Shown: in pieces, positions 58,290-64,000 of the stretch
How positions within the stretch are numbered: the stretch's first letter is position 1
Layout of the letters: the number at the start of each line of letters is the position of its first letter
NCBI GenBank assembly: GCA_946614255.1
Contig: CAMOGS010000066.1
Span: 1-64,000 of the forward strand
From: UBA3871 sp002392265
GTDB taxonomy: Bacteria; Bacillota; Clostridia; Peptostreptococcales; Anaerovoracaceae
Length of the DNA: 64,000 nt
Direction of reading: 5' to 3'
The notes under the pieces: generated by a model
Database searches by the model: none
What the model was told of the DNA's origin: nothing
What the model saw: only the letters and a program-made list of their open reading frames with translations
Made by a program: the position numbers and the translations under genes

Positions 58290-60167
58290 TTATCTGCGTC
58301 GCTTCAATATCAGGCCGCCAATCGACGGAACCCTGATTTTAACCGAATTGTCAAATCCGTGCCAAGGTTCCTTTTCACTCTTTAACTCTTCGTAATTTAC
58401 ATATCCGTTTCCGCCAAATTCCTCTCTGTCGGTATTGAATATTTCATGCCATTTGCCGGCTCTCGGAACCCCAAGCCTGAAATCTTCGTAGGTATCCGGC
58501 CTGAAGTTTATCAGAACCACCAGCTCGTCCTTCGGATTGAAGCCCTTTCTGGTAAATGCGATGATGGACTGTGCGGAATCATCCGCATCAAGCCACCTGA
58601 AGCCTTCCTCCTCGTAGTTTCTCTCCCAGAGTGCAGGCTCCTTTGTGAATAAATGATTAAGCTCCTTTATCAGCTGTCTCTGCTTTCTGTGGGTTTCGTA
58701 ATCATCTGCAAGGAACCACTCTATGCTTTCATAATAGCGCCATTCTATAAACTGAGCGATTTCGTTCCCCATAAAGCTGAGCTTTGCTCCCGGATGGCAC
58801 ATCTGATACAATGCCAAAACTCTCATGCCCGCAAACTGTCTCCAGTAATCGCCCGGCATGCGTCCGATCAGCGATTTCTTTCCGTGAACCACCTCATCGT
58901 GTGAAAGCGGCAGAATGAAGTTTTCATTAAAAGCATACATCATCGAGAAATTGAGCAGGCTGTGCCTATCAGGCCTCGATGGGAAATCTGTCTGCATATA
59001 CGACAGCGTATCGTTCATCCAACCCATGTTCCACTTAAAGTGGAAGCCCAGGCCTCCATCCGATGGCGGATAGGTGACAAGCGGCCATGCAGTGCTTTCC
59101 TCCGCAATCATCATTACATCCGGATAGCGAGTGCCGACCTCGTAATTCAGCCGGCGAAGGAATGCCGATGCTTCGAGGTTTTCCTCCGTCCCCTTGCTGT
59201 TAAATATTTTATCCTTTTCGTTTTCGACACCAAAATTGAGGTAAAGCATACTCGATACGCCGTCAACTCTGATACCGTCTACATGGTATTTTTCGATCCA
59301 GAACAGGGCATTTGAAATCAGAAAGCTCTTTACCTCACCGCGCCCGAAATCAAATATGTCGGTTCCCCACTGCGGATGCTGCCTTTTTTCAAAGAGCATG
59401 CTGCCGTTAAAGGTTGACAGTCCGTGCTCATCCTTGCAGAAATGCCCCGGAACCCAGTCGATGATAACGCCTATATTTTCTTTGTGGCATGCATCAATCA
59501 GCATGCAAAGCTCCTTTGGCTTTCCGTAGCGTGAGGTAGGGGCATAGTAGCCCGTAATCTGGTATCCCCACGAGCCATCAAAAGGATGCTCCATAACAGG
59601 CATCAGCTCAATATGCGTGTAGCCCATCTCCTTTACGTAAGGCACCAGCTTTTTAGCAAGCGCACTGTATGAAAGCGCCTCACCGTCCTCATCTCTGGCC
59701 CACGATCCGCAATGCACTTCGTATATGTTGAGAGGCTCCTCGAGAGGAGTGGTTTTCCTCCGCTTTTTCAGATATTCCTCATCTTTCCACTCATAGTCAA
59801 GCTCCCGCGCAAGCTTTGATGCCGTTCCCGGCGCAACCTCCGCAGTGAATGCGTACGGATCGGCCTTGTAGAACTTTCTTCCGTCATGCGTTTCTATCAC
59901 ATATTTGTACAGCATGCCCGGCTTGATTTTGGGTATAAAAAGAGACCAGATTCCGCCCTCTTCAGGCGTCATCGGGTAAGCCTCCATGCTCCAGTCGCAG
60001 AATTCTCCCGTGACAAATACGTTTTTTACATCAGGTGCCCATACGCCGAAAAGATACCCCTTTTCGCCGTCTTTCTCTTTTTCATGTGCCCCCAGCTTTT
60101 CATAGCTCCTGAGGTACTCACCTCTTCTGAAAAGATAGATTTCGTCATTACTAAATAGATTATTCAC
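58290..60167 (-). CDS. glgB: 1,4-alpha-glucan branching enzyme GlgB
   Basis: 625 residues from the GTG at 60165-60167, which has AAGGAG at a 6-base spacing; the upstream GTG at 60182 would place that site inside the gene. It forms alpha-1,6 branches (GH13). The carbohydrate-binding domain FGVWAPDVKNVFVTGEFCDW leads to the barrel with nucleophile Asp in GIRVDGVSSMLY, Glu in MIAEESTAWP and Asp in LPLSHDEVVHGKKS. First gene of the glycogen operon. Confidence 0.96.
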   Translation of the reverse strand: MNNLFSNDEIYLFRRGEYLRSYEKLGAHEKEKDGEKGYLFGVWAPDVKNVFVTGEFCDWSMEAYPMTPEEGGIWSLFIPKIKPGMLYKYVIETHDGRKFYKADPYAFTAEVAPGTASKLARELDYEWKDEEYLKKRRKTTPLEEPLNIYEVHCGSWARDEDGEALSYSALAKKLVPYVKEMGYTHIELMPVMEHPFDGSWGYQITGYYAPTSRYGKPKELCMLIDACHKENIGVIIDWVPGHFCKDEHGLSTFNGSMLFEKRQHPQWGTDIFDFGRGEVKSFLISNALFWIEKYHVDGIRVDGVSSMLYLNFGVENEKDKIFNSKGTEENLEASAFLRRLNYEVGTRYPDVMMIAEESTAWPLVTYPPSDGGLGFHFKWNMGWMNDTLSYMQTDFPSRPDRHSLLNFSMMYAFNENFILPLSHDEVVHGKKSLIGRMPGDYWRQFAGMRVLALYQMCHPGAKLSFMGNEIAQFIEWRYYESIEWFLADDYETHRKQRQLIKELNHLFTKEPALWERNYEEEGFRWLDADDSAQSIIAFTRKGFNPKDELVVLINFRPDTYEDFRLGVPRAGKWHEIFNTDREEFGGNGYVNYEELKSEKEPWHGFDNSVKIRVPSIGGLILKRRR

Positions 60168-60222
60168 GGATATCTCCTTCACAACTCGTTCTGAACTATT
60201 TGAATTTTCTTATATATTACGT

Positions 60223-60251
60223 ATTATACCACCAATTTGCGCAGTAGTGAA
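60223..60251 (-). promoter_or_regulatory. Promoter of the glycogen operon
   Basis: Minus strand TTCACT (60246-60251), 17 bases, TATAAT (60223-60228) with a TG extension two bases ahead of it. Confidence 0.75.
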
Positions 60252-60281
60252 CAATTCTTGTACAATTTATTTAAATATAAG

Positions 60282-60317
60282 AAAAAAAAGCCTGAAGAAA
60301 TTCGCTTCTTCAGGCTT
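60282..60317 (-). terminator. Terminator after fba
   Basis: Minus strand: an 11-bp stem AGCCTGAAGAA/TTCTTCAGGCT with a short loop, followed by eight T. Confidence 0.9.
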
Positions 60318-60335
60318 TGCAGACTATATTTTGTT

Positions 60336-61265
60336 TTATCTCTTTCCGGATGCATTTAATACATTCTTTATCTTGTGCTGTACCATTCCCTGAATAGCTG
60401 CTCTTGCAGGGGAGAGATACTTGCGAGGGTCAAACTCCGCAGGGTTTTCGATGAGGAACTTTCTGACCTCTGCAGTCATTGCGAGACGCAGGTCTGTATC
60501 GATGTTAACCTTGCAAATACCCCACTTTGTGGACTCTCTAATCATGTCCTCAGGTACACCCTGCGCTCCCGGAATGTTTCCGCCATACTGGTTGCACTTG
60601 TTTACGAACTCAGGAAGCACTGTTGATGCTCCGTGGAGAACGAGAGGTGTGTCAGGAATCAGGTTGTGGATAGTCTTTAATCTCTCGAAATCAAGATAAG
60701 GCTCGCCCTTGAACTTGTAAGCGCCGTGGCTGGTGCCGATAGCGATTGCAAGTGAGTCAACGCCTGTGCGCTGTACGAACTCTGCAGCTTCCTCCGGATC
60801 GGTGAAAGTGGCGGATCTGGCATCAACCTTTATGTTGTCTTCAACGCCTGCGAGCTTGCCGAGCTCTGCTTCGACTACTACGCCGTGTGCGTGAGCATAC
60901 TCTACAACCTGCTTTGTGAGGGCAATATTCTCCTCATAAGGATGCTTTGAGCCGTCGATCATAACCGATGTAAAACCGTCGTCCACGCACTTTTTGCAGA
61001 TTTCAAAATCTTCGCCGTGGTCAAGATGCAGGCAGATATCGAGGCCTGTGTCAATTACAGCGGCTTCCACCAGCTTCATCAGGTAAGCCGGGCGTGCATA
61101 TTTACGTGCGCCGGCTGAAACCTGCAGAATTACAGGAGCGTTCTCTTCCTTTACGGCGTCAACTATGCCCTGAATGATTTCCATGTTGTTTACGTTGAAT
61201 GCGCCGACAGCGTAATCACTTTTGAGTGCCTTAGCAAACATTTCCTTTGATGTTACAAGTGCCAT
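60336..61265 (-). CDS. fba: Class II fructose-bisphosphate aldolase
   Basis: 309 residues. It cleaves fructose-1,6-bisphosphate to two triose phosphates with Zn. Zn ligands are in CLHLDHGEDFEICKKC (His-Asp-His block), EAELGKLAGVED and the C-terminal LVLHGAST; GICKVNIDTDLRLAM binds phosphate. The N-terminus YAVGAFNVNNMEIIQGIV is typical. A clear AAGGAGG precedes the ATG. The upstream gene ends 18 bases before it, so it probably shares the pncB transcript. Confidence 0.96.
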   Translation of the reverse strand: MALVTSKEMFAKALKSDYAVGAFNVNNMEIIQGIVDAVKEENAPVILQVSAGARKYARPAYLMKLVEAAVIDTGLDICLHLDHGEDFEICKKCVDDGFTSVMIDGSKHPYEENIALTKQVVEYAHAHGVVVEAELGKLAGVEDNIKVDARSATFTDPEEAAEFVQRTGVDSLAIAIGTSHGAYKFKGEPYLDFERLKTIHNLIPDTPLVLHGASTVLPEFVNKCNQYGGNIPGAQGVPEDMIRESTKWGICKVNIDTDLRLAMTAEVRKFLIENPAEFDPRKYLSPARAAIQGMVQHKIKNVLNASGKR

Positions 61266-61283
61266 CTGTTTTCCTCCTTTTTC

Positions 61284-62729
61284 CTACTCCGCTGCATGTT
61301 CTTCAAGCAGCTCATTCTTTACTTTCCAAAGCTCTTCCGAAAGGTCAACATAGTACTCCTGCGGATTTTCGAAACGAAGAATTTCCGGCCAGAGGTTGTC
61401 AACCTGCTTTGCACAATACTCCCTGATTTCGTTTACGGAAGGAGACTCGTATACGCACTTGCCGCCGCTGAAAATCTGCTTTTGCAGTTCTTCAACACGG
61501 TAGTTTGTCAGCTTTTTCCTTTTCCATACCGCATTAGGGTTGAATATTTCATAGCCTTCAGCGCAAGGCACAGGCTCGCTCGCCAGAGCGATTACGTCGG
61601 CCAGTGCCTTGTTTGTAGCCTTGTCATAGAATCTGTAAAGCTTTTTATAGCCCGGATTTGTGATCTTTGCCACATTTTCGCTGATCTTAATCTTTGGTAT
61701 CATCTTTCCGTCCTTTTCGAGTGCGGAAAGCTTGTAAACTCCGCCGAATACCGGCTCGCTCTTTGCTGTTATGAGTCTTTCGCCCACGCCGAAGGAATCA
61801 ATGCATGCGCCTTCGCGGAGCACTTCACGAATGAGGTACTCGTCAAGTGAGTTTGAAATACAAATCTGGCAGTCGGTAAGGCCTGCTTCGTCGAGCATCT
61901 TTCTCGCCTGCTTGGTGAGGTATGTGATGTCGCCCGAGTCAATGCGTATGCCTTTCTTTGGCGGATTGAGTTCCTTGAATACCTTTATGGCATTAGGAAC
62001 GCCTGATTTTAATACGTTATATGTATCTACCAAAAGTACGCAGTTTGTCGGATAAATTTCCGCATACTTTTTGAATGCTTCGTATTCGCTGTCGTACATC
62101 TGTACCCAGCTGTGAGCCATGGTTCCGAGAGCCGGAACGCCCATGTCCCTGTCAACGACTGCGCAGGCAGTTCCCACGCATCCGGCGATATATGCGGCTC
62201 TGGCGCCATATGCGGCAGCCGATGTGCCGTGCGCACGACGAGTACCAAACTCCATTACAGCCCTACCGTTTGCTGACCTCACAATACGGTTAGCCTTTGT
62301 GGCTATCAGGCTCTGATGGTTAATCATCAGCAGAATCAGAGTCTCCAAAAACTGTGCCTGAATAACAGGTCCCTTTACCGTTACAATCGGCTCGTAAGGG
62401 AAAATTGGTGTTCCCTCCGGTACCGCCCAGATATCGCATTCAAGCTTGAAATTCTTTAGATAATCGAGGAATCTCTCAGAGAAAAATCCCTTTCCTCTGA
62501 GGAAGTTGATATCCTCATCCGTAAAGTGAAGTTCCTTGAGATACTCTATCAGCTGCTCAAGGCCTGCCATTATTGCGAAACCTCCGCCGTCAGGGATGTT
62601 TCTGAAGAACATGTCAAAGCATGCAATGTTGTCCGCCATCCCTGTTTCGAGATAACCATTAGCCATGGTCAGTTCGTAAAAGTCCGTCATCATGGTCATG
62701 TTTATCTCGTTCATAAATCTGTCGCTCAT
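61284..62729 (-). CDS. pncB: Nicotinate phosphoribosyltransferase
   Basis: 481 residues. It makes nicotinate mononucleotide from nicotinate and PRPP in NAD salvage. Start region MTMMTDFYELTMANGYLETG, then FEFGTRRAHG-like EFGTRRAHGTSAAAYGARAA, GTMAHSWVQMYDSEYEAF (catalytic His), LLVDTYNVLKSGVPNAI and GIRIDSGDI. Complete. The ribosome binding site is moderate (GAAAGG). The pairing with fba has no known pathway meaning. Confidence 0.95.
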   Translation of the reverse strand: MSDRFMNEINMTMMTDFYELTMANGYLETGMADNIACFDMFFRNIPDGGGFAIMAGLEQLIEYLKELHFTDEDINFLRGKGFFSERFLDYLKNFKLECDIWAVPEGTPIFPYEPIVTVKGPVIQAQFLETLILLMINHQSLIATKANRIVRSANGRAVMEFGTRRAHGTSAAAYGARAAYIAGCVGTACAVVDRDMGVPALGTMAHSWVQMYDSEYEAFKKYAEIYPTNCVLLVDTYNVLKSGVPNAIKVFKELNPPKKGIRIDSGDITYLTKQARKMLDEAGLTDCQICISNSLDEYLIREVLREGACIDSFGVGERLITAKSEPVFGGVYKLSALEKDGKMIPKIKISENVAKITNPGYKKLYRFYDKATNKALADVIALASEPVPCAEGYEIFNPNAVWKRKKLTNYRVEELQKQIFSGGKCVYESPSVNEIREYCAKQVDNLWPEILRFENPQEYYVDLSEELWKVKNELLEEHAAE

Positions 62730-62767
62730 CGACCTTTCCTTTCTGTACTCCCTGCTGTCGGGATATT

Positions 62768-62805
62768 AAAAATTGAGAGGATAGGGGAAATCCCCATCCT
62801 CTCAA
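62768..62805 (-). terminator. Terminator after uvrA
   Basis: Minus strand: stem TTGAGAGGATGGGGA/TCCCCTATCCTCTCAA (one mismatch), then TTTTTAAT. Confidence 0.85.
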
Positions 62806-62837
62806 ATTGTAGACCATTAATTAAGTAAAGTCAACCG

Positions 62838-64000
62838 CTACAGGATTTTTCTAAGGAATTCCGCAGTGTAGGAGGTTTTGTGTTTTGCAACCTCCTCGGG
62901 CGTTCCGGTAACAACGACTTTACCTCCGCGGTCGCCTCCGTCAGGCCCCATATCTATGATATAGTCGTCCTTTTTGATGACATCGAGATTGTGCTCAATA
63001 ACCACTACCGTGTTTCCCGTTTCAACGAGTCTGTCGAGAACCTGAAGCAGTCTGTCGACATCCGCAAAGTGAAGCCCCGTAGTGGGCTCGTCGAGTATGT
63101 AAAGAGTTCGACCGGTGCTGCGCTTTGAGAGCTCGCTCGCCAGCTTTACTCTCTGAGCCTCGCCGCCCGAAAGCTGGGTGCTGGGCTGTCCCAGCTTTAC
63201 ATATCCGAGTCCCACCTGCTCGAGTGTTTCGAGCTGACGCACAATGGACGGGATATTTTTAAAGAACTCAAGCGCTTCAGTGACGTTCATTTCGAGAATG
63301 TCGTTTATGCTCTTTCCCTTGTATTTAACCTCCAGCGTTTCACGATTGTATCTTTGGCTGTGGCAAACTTCACAAGGAACATATACGTCGGACAGGAAAT
63401 GCATCTCTATTTTGATGATTCCGTCGCCTCCGCAGCTCTCACATCTGCCGCCCTTTACGTTGAAGCTGAATCTGCCCTTTGAATAACCTCTGAGCTTTGA
63501 CTCGGGAAGCTCCGCAAACAGGTCTCTGATATAGGTAAATACTCCGGTATAGGTTGCCGGGTTTGAACGCGGCGTGCGCCCTATCGGACTCTGGTCGATA
63601 TTGATGACCTTGTCTATGTTCTCAAGTCCCTTCAGTTCTTTGTGCTCACCGGGTTCTTCTTTTGAATCGTAAAGGCTGCGCGCTGCGGATTTGTAGAGGA
63701 TTTCGTTAACCAGACTCGATTTACCGGAGCCTGAAACCCCTGTTACGCAGATAAACTTCCCCAGCGGGAACTCCACATCAACATTTTGCAGATTGTGTTC
63801 CTTTGCCCCTATTACCTTTATGCTCTTTCCGTTTCCGGGGCGTCTGAACGAAGGAACCTCTATCTTCCTTTCACCGCGCAGGTACTGACCGGTAACGGAT
63901 TCTTTGCAGGCCTTTATATCGTCAATGCTGCCTGCTGCAACAATCTCGCCTCCGTTAAGCCCGGCTCCCGGTCCCACATCGACTATGTAATCCGCCGCAT
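62838..64000 (-). CDS. uvrA: Excinuclease ABC subunit A, C-terminal part
   Basis: 387 codons are visible; the N-terminal 550 or so residues lie beyond the right edge. UvrA finds DNA damage and loads UvrB. The second ATPase has Walker A VTGVSGSGKSSLVNEIL and signature QLSGGEAQRVKLASEL with LYILDEPTTGLH. The C-terminal zinc module reads RCESCGGDGIIKIEMHFL then PCEVCHSQRY (C..C, C..C). uvrC lies 40 kb away at 21289; uvrB is not in this window. Confidence 0.97.
   Translation of the reverse strand, partial: AADYIVDVGPGAGLNGGEIVAAGSIDDIKACKESVTGQYLRGERKIEVPSFRRPGNGKSIKVIGAKEHNLQNVDVEFPLGKFICVTGVSGSGKSSLVNEILYKSAARSLYDSKEEPGEHKELKGLENIDKVINIDQSPIGRTPRSNPATYTGVFTYIRDLFAELPESKLRGYSKGRFSFNVKGGRCESCGGDGIIKIEMHFLSDVYVPCEVCHSQRYNRETLEVKYKGKSINDILEMNVTEALEFFKNIPSIVRQLETLEQVGLGYVKLGQPSTQLSGGEAQRVKLASELSKRSTGRTLYILDEPTTGLHFADVDRLLQVLDRLVETGNTVVVIEHNLDVIKKDDYIIDMGPDGGDRGGKVVVTGTPEEVAKHKTSYTAEFLRKIL

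Overview
The window is about 64 kb of a low-to-mid GC chromosome of the Clostridia (Bacillota). This is inferred from a GlgC/GlgD pair, a DUF1292 protein, a PadR/DUF1700/DUF4097 module, an MreB separate from MreCD, strong AAGGAGG-type ribosome binding sites and canonical TTGACA/TATAAT promoters. A family such as Anaerovoracaceae (old Family XIII) would fit, but the species cannot be named from this sequence. Most genes lie on the minus strand. No prophage, insertion sequence or CRISPR array was seen, and the ends cut through an RlmL-type methyltransferase (left) and uvrA (right).

Layout: 1-2.1 kb holds the partial rRNA methyltransferase and mreB. 2.1-3.4 kb holds a PD-(D/E)XK-like nuclease gene whose predicted 5' leader contains four exact-period 95-bp tandem repeats with hairpins. 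3.4-5.6 kb is a plus-strand PadR regulator / DUF1700 / DUF4097 operon. 5.6-14.8 kb is a run of accessory genes: an SLH-transglutaminase protein followed by an in-frame SLH remnant, an MFS pump, a YfcE phosphodiesterase, a CuAO-N/beta-helix protein, a threonine aldolase-like enzyme, a HutD fusion, a cytidylate-kinase-like protein and a TPR-GGDEF protein. 14.9-28.8 kb has a large chemoreceptor, rlmN, tRNA-Leu(CAG), an FAD oxidoreductase, DUF1292, uvrC, a D,D-carboxypeptidase, divergent serC/serA, yihY and rdgB.

29.0-31.7 kb is the most unusual locus: a promoter, a 43-codon Met/Cys-rich leader ORF, a strong intrinsic terminator, then metQ-metN-metI. This layout predicts translation-coupled attenuation of a methionine transporter. 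MetQ itself is circularly permuted: its second lobe comes first, directly after the lipoprotein signal. 31.7-38 kb is a methylmalonyl-CoA mutase operon (large subunit, B12 subunit, MeaB, epimerase) followed by asparaginase, a YdcF protein and a flavin reductase. 38-43.2 kb holds a hybrid histidine kinase with its response regulator, tmRNA and a diguanylate cyclase. 43.2-47.3 kb has a permease, smpB, lepB, an RluA-family synthase and an MltG-like stub. 47.4-60.3 kb is a complete glycogen cluster (glgB-glgP-glgC-glgD-glgA, an alpha-amylase/4-alpha-glucanotransferase fusion, pgi). The window ends with fba, a nicotinate phosphoribosyltransferase and uvrA.

Functionally, the right third stores and mobilises glucose and feeds glycolysis (Pgi, Fba). 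The centre makes serine (SerA, SerC), imports methionine and interconverts succinyl- and methylmalonyl-CoA. Several sensory proteins (chemoreceptor, hybrid kinase, two GGDEF proteins) are scattered between them. All product names come from motif recognition by eye; no database search was run.
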